Of a stretch of DNA of 64,000 bases, positions 52,966-62,762 are shown one piece after another. The stretch is from positions 24,881,128 to 24,945,127 of the forward strand of contig OZ037767.1 of NCBI GenBank assembly GCA_964035545.1. The letters run 5' to 3'. The stretch comes from Bugula neritina. Its lineage: Eukaryota > Bryozoa > Gymnolaemata > Cheilostomatida > Bugulidae. Under the pieces are notes generated by a model. It searched no databases, had not been told where the DNA came from, and saw only the letters and a list, made by a program, of their open reading frames with translations. The position numbers were made by a program, and so were the translations under genes. Each line of letters starts with the position of its first letter. Position 1 is the first letter of the stretch.

Positions 52966-55900
52966 TTAGGCTTCAGTCAGGTCATCGTTAAAGTATAAAT
53001 GGATTGCTGGTAGAAACGTGTCATCATTCATAGACAGTTTGTAGAACTCTTCATCTTCGTCCTCAATGCCATTTTCCTACAAAATCATCTAATATAATAA
53101 TAGATATAGATAATAGATATACTACTGATTTACAATAGAATTTATTATTATATATATACCTATAAGTTTGCATTTACATATATGCATATGTATATACATG
53201 TACATGTACATGATGTTAGACATTAAATTATATTTATCGAAGTATACATATTAAAGCTTGAAAAACTATAAATAATCTATGTTATAGAAAAAAAACGGAA
53301 AATTGTTTTTCAATTAAAGTACTCGTAAAATTCAGGCATTCTATCACAAATACAACATAATTTATGCATGTTAGACAATAATTTGCATATAATATGATAT
53401 CACGTACGTGGAAAGAAAAAGCAGCAAACCTGTAAAGTCTGATTGATATCCAAGTTTTTGCCATCATATTTCCATGTGTAGCTGGCAGCATGTGTGTTGT
53501 ATACAAGATATCTCTGTAAAATCTCCATCATTGTTTCTTCAGAACACACCTTTAATAAAACAATGTTCACATTTCTGTCAGCACAAAGTCATAACTAACC
53601 TACTGAGACAGTAATCATAAATATATCTAAAGGCAAAAATTAACATAATTTGTGTATCCTTTTAAAGAGTGTTTGTGACATGAGCCTTTTATAGCTCATG
53701 CAATAAGAAAGCTGTCATAAACATGAGCTTATTATTTCATTGCTTTGACAAAATTGTAATAAACAATCAATGTTCTACAATAATTCAGTGGTCAGTGTAC
53801 CCTATTAACTAATAAACCATCAATGCTTTTAGTTAGAGAATTGCTAAAAATGTACAACAGTAAAGCCATTGGCGATGTTAAAAAAACACCATTTATGACT
53901 CTGATATACTCAATAGTAAATTTGTAGCAATCCTAAAACTAAAAGTTTTGGGGAGCTAATTCTGTTTGTCACGCATGTGCTACAATTAACAAAAGTGTGA
54001 TAAGTATAGTCCTTAGTCTACTAAAATAGAGATGACGACTTCAAGCAAACAGTCATGATGCAATATCATGAGAAGATAACACTGAAACCTCGATAACTTG
54101 ATCTTGAGATGTTAAAGTGTTTATAATCTTGATAGTCCTAGTTTTTTCTGATAGGTAGCCCACTACATAGCTCTCGTCTCTCCACCATGGCCTGCCAAAA
54201 TCATTAGCCCAGTCTGAGCTTGGACATGCTGGAGGTATGTGAACAAATCTGCCAGAAGGTGTGTACGGTATGACACAACCAGTGACTGGGTCCACATGTG
54301 ACCGGATCTAAAGTCAGAAATAAACTGGATAATAAGTTTGTATTTGTATCAAGTAAGATAGAAAAAATAGCATGATACTGGAAAGTAAGATATTAAACTG
54401 GACTGACAGGTAAAGTACATTCTCTACTATAATGCTTTCATTCAGGTTAAGTATTTACATAATCTACAATTAAATTCCTAGGATGTAGTTTTTGATGTAT
54501 ATAATAAAATTTTTATTTGAATCATTTTAATAGTTTTTGTATAACTATATAATTTGTATTAAGGTGTTCAAACATGCAACTCTAGATGTTTAGTGATGTG
54601 ATAATTTAATCAAGTTTCTACTTCTCATATATAATAACATACTGTATATCATATCATGTATCATATAATATAACATATCATATATCATATCATGTATCAT
54701 ATAATATAACATATCATATATCATATCATGTATCATATAATATAACATATCATATATCATATCATGTATCATATAATATAACATATCATATATCATAACA
54801 TGTATCATATAATATAACATATCATATATCATATCATGTATCATATAATATAACATATCATATATCATTTCATATATCATATACATCATACCAGAATACA
54901 TTCTATTATATCACTATAATATATCGTTTTTTATATCATATCAATAATCATATGTTAAAAAAAAAACAAATCTATTTACCTCTCTAGTTTTCTTGTCAAA
55001 CCAGTGTGATATATCTTTTCCAGCTTCTTGAATAATTGGTTTTAGCAGAACATCACCTATATAAAAGTAACAATGACATACAATTGCTAGATAGTACATA
55101 CCATTTTAATATTTGTGTAATTTGTTACTTATTAAATACTTGTACGGTCAAACACAGACGTTTATTTACTCTTCATCACATAGCTATAATGAAGTGCTAA
55201 AAATTTTAAGTCATAATTATAATTTAATTTTTTGTTTGAATTATGTAAAAGTCAAGATGTAAATTTACTCACTTAATTTTTGCAGAATGCAAATCAAAAG
55301 ATTTTTTTGCAAAGCTTTAATATCAAGTTGCTCATTCAATAATTACTCATTCAAATCAAACACAACATTTTCTAATTACTTTTTAATCTAAAACACACAT
55401 TTTCTCAAACCGCTCCATTTTACTACATCCACCTCATGTACTATTAGTATGACTAAGCAATTACAATAATGTAATGGGATTACGTAGTATAATAATGGGA
55501 TCGTTCCCTCTTGTATGGGAATACTTATAACTATGTTCTACTATCCAATCAGAGGGACCGGAAGGCAAGGTTCCGGTCAAATGACTGTTCGCGGGTTAGC
55601 CAGCAGAAACCATGTGTTGTTGAGAGCAGGGACTCGTAGTAGTAACATGTGTTTGTAATTGATTAGTGTTGTATAATAGTTTGATGTGGTGTTATAATTA
55701 TGTTTATCGAATTAAATAAAGGTTATCGTACGCAAGCCAGACTAGTGATTGCTAGCTAAATTGACACTAAATACGCATACAATCCACGCTTGATAATTGT
55801 GCTAAAACTCACAACAGTGGTGGCAGCGGTGGGATCTTTGCGTATATCAAGATGACAGAAAGAGGCACAGAGCTACCCATTCGGAGGAATGAAGGTGAAG

Positions 55901-58900
55901 AAGATAACGTTGCTATACCTATAGAACCAGAAGTGAGAGTGCATAGGGAATGTTATGAAGAGAAGTACCGGCTGAGGGTGCCCACCTTCTCAGGTGAGGA
56001 GCCGGTGGAGCAATTCATTCAGGAATTCCAAGATGTAATGGAGGTTGCACAGTGGCCGCCCAGAATAGCATTGCTCAAGCTCCGGATGGCGCTGTCAGAC
56101 AAAGCCAAGCCATACGGAGTGGGACCGGACATCGACGGAATCTTTGCTTCCCTGCGGGCCCATTTTGGTATCTCCGCTGTAGATGCGCGGGCCCGTCTCC
56201 AAAGACTGTGGCGTGATCCTCACACGCCGCTACAAGAGCACGCTACCACGGTAATGAGACTGGTGCAGATCGCGTTCCGCGATCTGCCTCAAGTAAACCG
56301 TGAGAGGTACACCTATGATGCCTTCGTGCAATCCATCAACGACTTGGGACTCCATCACCAACTCCTGGCAAGTGGAGTCACCACGGTCGAAGGTGCGCTC
56401 GCAGAAGGGGAAGCTTACCTTCTGGCGAGTCAACTGCATCGGAACCGTGTGACTTCTCGTCAGGTGGATATGGAGCCCTCCGCTGCTCCTACCGCTTCCA
56501 ACGCGGAAATCCCAGCGGTGGCCAAGGTGACGCAGATGACGGTGGCATCGAATGTCGCGCAAATGACCGACATGCTAGCCGAACTGGTCTCCGCCTTGGC
56601 CCCTCTCAGCCAACTAGACACTACCTGTGAGCTTGACGGGCCACCGGTACAGCCGCCTGGTAGAGGACACCCCTCCTGCTGGGAGTGCGGAAGACCAGGA
56701 CACTTCCAGAAACACTGTCCCCAACTTCAACCAGGGTTAAACTACGACGGCCCGCGGATGCTCCCACATCCGGCGGGCCGCCGATAAAATCCCAAGGAAG
56801 GACACAGTGGCGTCCGCCACGCCGGACACCCGTCCAGGACCTCGCGGAACGACCACCAAGACGGCAAGCAGGCTGTACAAGCCACTCGCCGCCGGTGTTC
56901 TCAGTGCCACCCCGCAATAGGTTCGACAAACGACGGACCGCAGAGTCTGCGAGGGGAAAGGCCCAAACGCCACAAGGCGTGGCGCCACCCCCTCGACAGC
57001 TGGTCCCACATTGATACAGCTTTGAGTAGACGTACGTAGAAATCATAAACATACCACTCTCGTTACAATGGCTTGCCAAGAATCGAGAGGTGAGTTAGTT
57101 ATGTTTTTGGTACGAGAACTAAACTGTATTAATCAGCTTAACAATAACAGAATAAGCTGGAGACTCGATAATGATTTTTAGTGGTGGAAACTCACATTGA
57201 CTTTAAGACTGAACAGTCTGTCGTAGCGGTGTGTATGTCTCGATCAACTATTCATTAACTGAGTCTCACGAGTGTCAAATTGAGTTAAGTACTCGCCAGG
57301 CTGTATACGCCGGCTGTACTCAGTGTACCCTCTTTACACTGTTATACTCTTGCAGATCACACTCGATCGACCAACTCCGGGTCACAGAATCTATTCCCCC
57401 TCTCCCCCTTGGATAACGGACCGGAAATGGACAACGGACTGTCCGCGGTGCTGCGTCGAAGACACAGATGGGTGTCGCGACGGACGGAGCGGCAAATTGA
57501 AGAAGCCTGGGGACCGAGTAGGTCACAACGCACCTGCCATGTGTGTTACGAAGAGCTTCCCTCACACCAAGGACTACGGCTGCACGTGAATGCACACTTC
57601 CTGTTACGCTTCTGTCCGTGTGGGTTCCACGACGTCTATCCATACCCCGTCTTGGCACATATGATGGACTGTTTCACGGGCGAGGGCTATGTAGTGGACG
57701 CGGACAATTACGACCAGTACCTGGAAGCCATTAGACCAGTAGTTAAGAAGGCTTTGACCTGGGCCGCATTATCCTCCGGGTTTTATACACTGCTAACAGC
57801 CGCCCGCCAGAAGTCCCCCATGGTAAAGACTGTCGCTGCAATCATACCCCGGCCAGACAACACCCCCATGGAAGCATCAGATTCCCCAGAAGAAGCGACG
57901 CCAGCTCCAACCAGGCCTAATTGATTAGCGACCGTCGAGGAAAGACTCCTACGACTGCAGAATGAATTCACCCAATTGGCCCCCGACTTGCTCAGCACTA
58001 CAATGAGCCTTAGTGAACTAAAGGGCTCAGTGGGACGCCTTAAGCGTAGATTACGTGCACGGCAAGCACGACACCGTATCCAGTCCCTACAAAACTAGGA
58101 GCTGGGAGTTGACAATTCCACTCCACATACCCTCGGGGTACTACATTGTGATCATGTAACTGCTTGATCTGCTAACGACCGATCTGTGTGACGATCCGGA
58201 TCTCTCTCTCTGTAGCTGGCCAGCTGTGCGTTGGCCGCCTGCTTATCTTACTTATATATGTGTCGTACGTTTGATATTTCTTTTCTTTTTCTTTGTGGAT
58301 TTTCCTTACTTATGTCATTTTTGCATTATTATACTATTTTGTTTTATCAGAAAGTGGGGCTTTTTGCTGGTGGGGGCGGTGTAATGGGATTACGTAGTAT
58401 AATAATGGGATCGTCCCCTCTTGTATGGGAATACTTATAACTATGTTCTACTATCCAATCAGAGGGACCGGAAGGCAAGGTTCCGGTCAAATGACTGTTC
58501 GCGGGTTAGCCAGCAGAAACCATGTGTTGTTGAGAGCAGGGACTCGTAGTAGTAACATGTGTTTGTAATTGATCAGTGTTGTATAATAGTTTGATGTGGT
58601 GTTATAATTATGTTTATCGAATTAAATAAAGGTTATCGTACGCAAGCCAGACTAGTGATTGCTAGCTAAATTGACACTAAATACGCATACAATCCACGCT
58701 TGATAATTGTGCTAAAACTCACAACAATAATCATAATGATACAAAGCAATACCATTGTTTTTTAGAACATTATGCAAGTATACTTTGAGTATCACATCAA
58801 ATTTAGTTTTAAAAATGAGTAAACTGTCAGTACAAATGTATCATCAAGTGTTGGTTTGATGTGGGTAATGCATAATGCCAAGTATGTCATCAGTCATGTG

Positions 58901-59108
58901 TACATGTTGATGTAGAAGTTAGCGCACCTTTGTATTGTTCACACAGTGGTGTGAGATTATACACTTTTCCCAGAAAAGAAACCCATAAATCTTCTAAAGT
59001 ATTATGTACAGAGACTTCATTGGGAGTGTAGTAACGCTGCACAAACTTTTCAGGTCTCTTGTAACTAATCATTATGGTATTTGTAACTTGTGACGACTTT
59101 AAGCCCAA
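52966..59108 (-). CDS. CYB5D1: Cytochrome b5 domain-containing protein 1
   Basis: Conserved haem-binding-domain protein, linked in other organisms to cilia. Five exons on the minus strand: 59108-58928, 55056-54980, 54307-54083, 53549-53430 and 53076-52966; 237 codons plus stop (human 228). The first exon has [20 protein letters not shown], the second [14 protein letters not shown] with the haem-ligand-type His, the third [22 protein letters not shown] and [12 protein letters not shown], and the last ends [10 protein letters not shown] (human [10 protein letters not shown]). Phases fit throughout; the exon 3 donor (TCA|GTGTTA) is weak. Intron 1 (58927-55057, 3.9 kb) contains a complete LTR element on the opposite strand. 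Without it the intron would be ~0.6 kb. Confidence 0.93.
54640..54890. repeat. 36-bp AT-rich tandem repeat in CYB5D1 intron 2
   Basis: About seven units built from CATATATCATATCATGTATC and ATATAATATAA, with period 36 bp. The open frame across it is a repeat artefact. Confidence 0.85.
55470..55816 (+). repeat. Left LTR
   Basis: 347 bp, TGTAATGG...CACAACA. Differs from the right LTR only at 55505 (T versus C) and 55664 (T versus C). Contains AATAAA near 55713. Confidence 0.95.
55818..55835 (+). promoter_or_regulatory. Primer binding site, tRNA-Leu type
   Basis: TGGTGGCAGCGGTGGGAT, one base after the LTR, is complementary to the 3' end (with CCA) of an animal tRNA-Leu(AAG) as I remember it. 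Confidence 0.75.
55852..56787 (+). CDS. Gag protein of the LTR element
   Basis: A 311-codon frame starting 17 nt after the primer site. The middle part ([20 protein letters not shown], then [20 protein letters not shown]) resembles the Ty3/gypsy capsid domain. A CCHC zinc knuckle (C-X2-C-X4-H-X4-C) starts at residue 276. Gag assembles the particle that packages element RNA. The frame is intact. No protease follows: it stops at 56785-56787, and an overlapping frame to 57014 is only basic and Pro-rich. Confidence 0.88.
   Translation: MTERGTELPIRRNEGEEDNVAIPIEPEVRVHRECYEEKYRLRVPTFSGEEPVEQFIQEFQDVMEVAQWPPRIALLKLRMALSDKAKPYGVGPDIDGIFASLRAHFGISAVDARARLQRLWRDPHTPLQEHATTVMRLVQIAFRDLPQVNRERYTYDAFVQSINDLGLHHQLLASGVTTVEGALAEGEAYLLASQLHRNRVTSRQVDMEPSAAPTASNAEIPAVAKVTQMTVASNVAQMTDMLAELVSALAPLSQLDTTCELDGPPVQPPGRGHPSCWECGRPGHFQKHCPQLQPGLNYDGPRMLPHPAGRR
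57068..57924 (+). CDS. Accessory zinc-finger ORF of the LTR element, two exons
   Basis: Exon 1 (57068-57089, MACQESR) ends at a strong donor (GAGAG|GTGAGT), and exon 2 starts at 57356 after TTGCAG. The join is phase 1 and keeps frame into a long open stretch, 196 codons in all. The protein has one classical C2H2 finger (C-X2-C-X12-H-X3-H, in [21 protein letters not shown]'s span) and a second Cys/His cluster just after it (CPCG...HMMDC). It is not a known pol or env domain to me. A single in-frame TGA (57922-57924) is followed by 57 more open codons to 58098 with Leu heptads and many Arg. An unspliced start at 57427 inside exon 2 is an alternative. Confidence 0.6.
58380..58726 (+). repeat. 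Right LTR
   Basis: 347 bp, two substitutions from the left LTR (58415 and 58574). Confidence 0.95.
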
Positions 59109-59748
59109 CTAATGAGAAACTTAGCTTACTGGTTGCATCGCAACGTGTAAGAACGCAGAAATTGTCACCCAACAAAGCTATTAACGTAATCATGTACTTT
59201 TGTTTTTTCAAAGTATTAATAAAAAAACAATATACGCTTATGTTAATTTTGTTTTTTTATTTTTTTTTTATTTTTTAATTTTAAAACTGTTTAGCTTGAA
59301 TTACAAAATAACTCTATGTCTGTGGTAGGAATTAGCGCTACATGGTAACATTAAAACGGTCTAATTTAGCAGAGTGTTAATCATAAAATCATAATAATTA
59401 TAATTATTATTATATTTATTAAAATTATTTTATAATACATATCACTTTAACCTCTTATCACCCTTCAATCCTTTGTAATTTAGTTAATTAGTTTTTTGCT
59501 AATAATATAATTTATAAATGATGATTTTAATCATCATCATTAATATTATCATAATTATGCTTATGCTAGCAGTCTCCTATCTTATGCCTAAAAGTAAACC
59601 TAAGGCTAATACTAATAGTAATAGTAATAGTAATACTAATATTTATACTAATAGGAATAGTAATGCCTAAGGCTAACACGCTAATGGCTAATAGTAATAC
59701 TATCACTAATACTAATAGTAATACTAATACAGTAATACTAATAGTGGA

Positions 59749-59855
59749 AAATAATTTTGTCCCCCACTGGGAATCGAACCCGAGACCTCCAGCCTACAAG
59801 TAGTTACAAGCAAGTGTGTTAACCACGTGACCACTGGGTAAACTCAACACTACAA
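59749..59855 (-). mobile_element. tRNA-related SINE, copy 1
   Basis: On the minus strand it carries a B box (GGTTCGATTCC) and a degraded A box, flanked by TTGTAGTGTTGAGTTTACCC and AAAATTATTTT blocks. The same unit recurs 222 bp on. Arms do not pair as a tRNA. Confidence 0.65.
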
Positions 59856-59973
59856 GCACATCCCACCCAGTTGTCTGAACTCCACTGGCCTATCTACTAC
59901 TCCTACAGTCTTCCCCTTGCCACTCAACTCCCCCGGAGTACTACTACACATTATTAAGGCTAAAATAGCTTGT

Positions 59974-60084
59974 AAAATAATTTTGCCCCCACGGCCACTG
60001 GGAATCGAACCCGAGACCTCCAGCTTACAAGCAAGTGTGCTAACCATTACACCACGGGACCACTGGGTAAACTCAACACTACAA
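59974..60084 (-). mobile_element. tRNA-related SINE, copy 2
   Basis: Minus-strand TGGTGTAATGGTTAGCAC (A-box part) and GGTTCGATTCC (B box) are well kept. The acceptor and anticodon stems do not pair, so it is read as a SINE or tRNA pseudogene, not a tRNA gene. Confidence 0.65.
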
Positions 60085-61161
60085 ATAGTAATAGTAATAT
60101 ACTAATATTACTAATAGTAACTGTAAGTGTAGCACAGAACGGAGAAGTGAGAACACTCTGACTCTTGCTGGTAGTGGTGCTGATAGTGATAAAGATACTG
60201 AGTGATACTCATGGAGTTAGACTTGTGTTGGTGTACGAAATGATCTGCACCTACTCAATTTCTGCATCATAGTCATCTCATACTGTTGCTATTTCCAACA
60301 CTCAACAGTAACACTAACAGTGACTCTAGTCTCTAAGTAGACTTGGACTAAGTATAACTCTATAATTGTAATTGAAGTTTGATATTTGAGTTTGACTCTT
60401 TCACTCTGAGTCTGACTCACATTCATGTATTGAGTTTGACGGCTAACCTTGTTTATTATTATTACTAAGGTTTTGTAATTGCAAGTACTAGTAATACATT
60501 AATAGTTTAATTGGTTTTCATTGTAATTGTGATTAATTTATGAATGTGATGATCACGATGATAATGATATGATTACAATTTTAATTAACAATACTGTATT
60601 GTTTAATATATCAATTTGAGTATGTTCAAAGCGTAACCTCCAAGCGTCGTGAAGGATCAGGTTGTGAAACAGTCACAAATCGATTTCTAGGCTGAGAAGC
60701 CAAATGGTTCAGATCCCAAATGCCATTCTTGTTGTGAATATTTTGTGTATATGCCAAGTAAGAAAACAGTAGAGCTCAACCACTATGCTACGATCAATTC
60801 TACTCATGTGAATAGCAACTTGCAAAGACTTATTGAAAACTTGCTATAACCAATGGTTTATTGTGAAAAAAGTATGTAGTTTTTTTAATTAGATTCTTAC
60901 AGTCATATATGTGGAAATCTGAAATGGTTGCAAGTTTAGACAGTGTGTACATGCAACCGCTGAAGCTATAAAGGGGGTCTTCAATTTAGTTTTATTTTTT
61001 ATTCCAATTTGAGATGATTTTATTGTTCTTATGATAAAAGCATTTATTAGTGTTATTTACAAGTAGTTTAGGGTGTGTAATCATATTTCCGATAGTATAC
61101 ACTCTTCATATTCTGCATATCTTGTGTTTCATTTGCAGGTTAGCTGCATTTATCTACAATA

Positions 61162-61862
61162 ATGGATGGCAGATCTAAACTGCAGCAGTGGCTCAATCAG
61201 ACTCTTAGAGTAGAGATAACAGATGGTCGGTTACTTATAGGTAGGCATTTGTTGCATGTGGTTTGGTAGCATGTCTATTGTTTTGTCTTATAGAAATATA
61301 TTAGTAAACTTGCTTTTGGTTAATATTTGCATGGCTGGGACATACCAATTAGAAAAAGCTGATCTTGTTTTATGAGTTATAAATTTGAATTTGAAATGTC
61401 ATTTTTTGTTTCAGGTGTATTTTCTTGCACAGATAAAGATGCCAATATAATATTAAGTCAATGTGATGAGTTTCTTCCAGCAGGTAAATAAATAGCTAAT
61501 CACTGTAGTTAGTTATATGATTGTGTTGTCTATTTACATTCCAGTAATAGCCATGCTATATAATTATTTTATATTTTCTTGTTAGAAACTTACTTAGTTT
61601 TCAAATGCTGCTATTTTGCTGATGTTTGCTTCAAGTAGATGTCTGTTTTTGAAAGCCAGTCTCATTGTTTATATCTGCACTTTTTCAGCTGCTTACATGT
61701 CGTATAGGATAATAATGAAACATAAAATTGTCTCTGCTATGCTCTGTACTTTGCTTGGTAGGGTATTCCCAAGAGCCTAGAAAACTTGGACTGGCTATGA
61801 TTCCTGGCCAACATATTAAGAAATTAGAAGTCATGTCTCATCAAGATGGAGAGATATTATGA
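61162..61862 (+). CDS. NAA38: N-alpha-acetyltransferase 38, NatC auxiliary subunit (LSMD1)
   Basis: Sm-like subunit of the NatC complex (with NAA30 and NAA35), which acetylates protein N-termini on ribosomes. Three exons: 61162-61240, 61415-61483 and 61762-61862, all joined in phase 1; 82 codons plus stop. The LSm core is clear: LNQTLRVEITDGRLLIGVFS, then CTDKDANIILSQCDEFL, then EPRKLGLAMIPGQHIKKLEV, matching human CTDRDCNVILGSAQEFL and [20 protein letters not shown]. Human has a longer N-terminus (125 residues); here the ATG is just before the LSm fold. Confidence 0.9.
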
Positions 61863-62593
61863 GGAATTAATAGTCTATACTCTATAGGAGCAATAATTTA
61901 TTATAATTCATTGTACAGTTTACACTTATGTTAATAGATTATATACTTGCATTATACAGTCATCTCTAATTTAGAAATGTACATAGTAAACATTCTTTTG
62001 CCGAAGATTTGTTCCTTCCTGTCTATTCTTTGCTGCCATGGAAAGTTTGTGCTTTTTTTACAGTTCATGAATTTTATTATAGCATCAGAATTATTTTATT
62101 TTTTCAAGGAATAAATTATAATTTTTAGTAGGTGAGTTTACAGGAAATTGAGTTTTGTTGCAGCATGTATAGATAGGATTTATAATATGCTATTAAAAAC
62201 TCTGATGAATGTCTCATGTAAATGATTATTATGAAACTTGACCTGACAAAGCATTGAATTGTATGTGTATATGCTTTTATGCAATACTTTTAAATCAATC
62301 TATAAGTACATAAAACAGAACGTTGATTGTCTACTGCAACAACTGGTATATTTTTAGAACATCAAACAATTATTTGTTATGAACATACAACTAAAACTAA
62401 AGAAAAACCAATTTGCTGTTACAGGCTGGTCATCAATTCTGTAAAAATTTAGCGCAAATGTTATTTTATTACTGTAAGAGTTGTCTACTCTAGATTTGTT
62501 GGTCTGGGTGATGTCGATTTATTACTGAAATGTATTGCTAAAAATGTAGTACAAACCATGTTTTTATGCTTAAGTAACTTTTACCCTCATCAC
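61863..62593. other. NAA38 3' flank
   Basis: AT-rich 3' UTR and spacer up to the next LTR element; nothing else is seen apart from the AATAAA at 62110-62115. Confidence 0.5.
62110..62115 (+). terminator. Poly(A) signal for NAA38
   Basis: AATAAA 248 nt after the stop. Confidence 0.5.
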
Positions 62594-62738
62594 TGTTGTG
62601 TTGTTTGACTCGCGATTATTCACCGCGAGACTCGTTGAGCTCGGGGATTTTCCTACTAGCTAGAATTGAAATAAATCACGATAATTATCAGCTTAGACTC
62701 AATCCAACTTTGTTGTACTCTTACGCACCAATCACACA
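62594..62738 (+). repeat. Putative left LTR (145 bp)
   Basis: Starts TGTTGTG and ends CACACA right before the primer site. The right LTR is outside the window, so the start is inferred from the TG and typical layout. Confidence 0.5.
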
Positions 62739-62751
62739 TGGTGGCAGCAGT
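62739..62751 (+). promoter_or_regulatory. Primer binding site, tRNA-Leu-like
   Basis: TGGTGGCAGCAGT, nearly the same as the primer site of the element at 55818. Confidence 0.6.
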
Positions 62752-62762
62752 TAAAACTAATA

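Larger units (their letters stand above)
55470..58726 (+). mobile_element. Non-autonomous Ty3/gypsy-like LTR retrotransposon (gag plus accessory ORF, no pol)
   Basis: A 3257-bp element with two 347-bp LTRs (TG...CA) that differ at two sites, a tRNA primer site, gag, a spliced zinc-finger ORF and a G-rich purine tract (58369-58379) next to the right LTR. ATAA flanks both ends (55466-55469 and 58727-58730), as a 4-bp target duplication; 5-bp ATAAT is possible if the first T is not part of the LTR. No protease, reverse transcriptase, RNase H or integrase frame is present. It is richer in GC than its surroundings and lies antisense in CYB5D1 intron 1. It must rely on enzymes from another element. 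Confidence 0.92.
59109..61161. other. Divergent intergenic region CYB5D1 / NAA38
   Basis: Contains AT-rich DNA, TAATAGTAATACTAA repeats (59600-59750) and two tRNA-related SINE copies. CATTTGCAG at 61131-61139 may be an acceptor for a noncoding first exon of NAA38. Confidence 0.5.

Noticed and set aside
56621-57079. 152-codon minus-strand frame in the LTR element
   Set aside because: Antisense to gag's zinc knuckle region; GC-rich DNA leaves frames open by chance, no domain.
59985-60075. Functional tRNA gene on the minus strand
   Set aside because: A and B boxes are good, but acceptor and anticodon stems do not pair and a second degraded copy shares its flanks, so it is a SINE or pseudogene.
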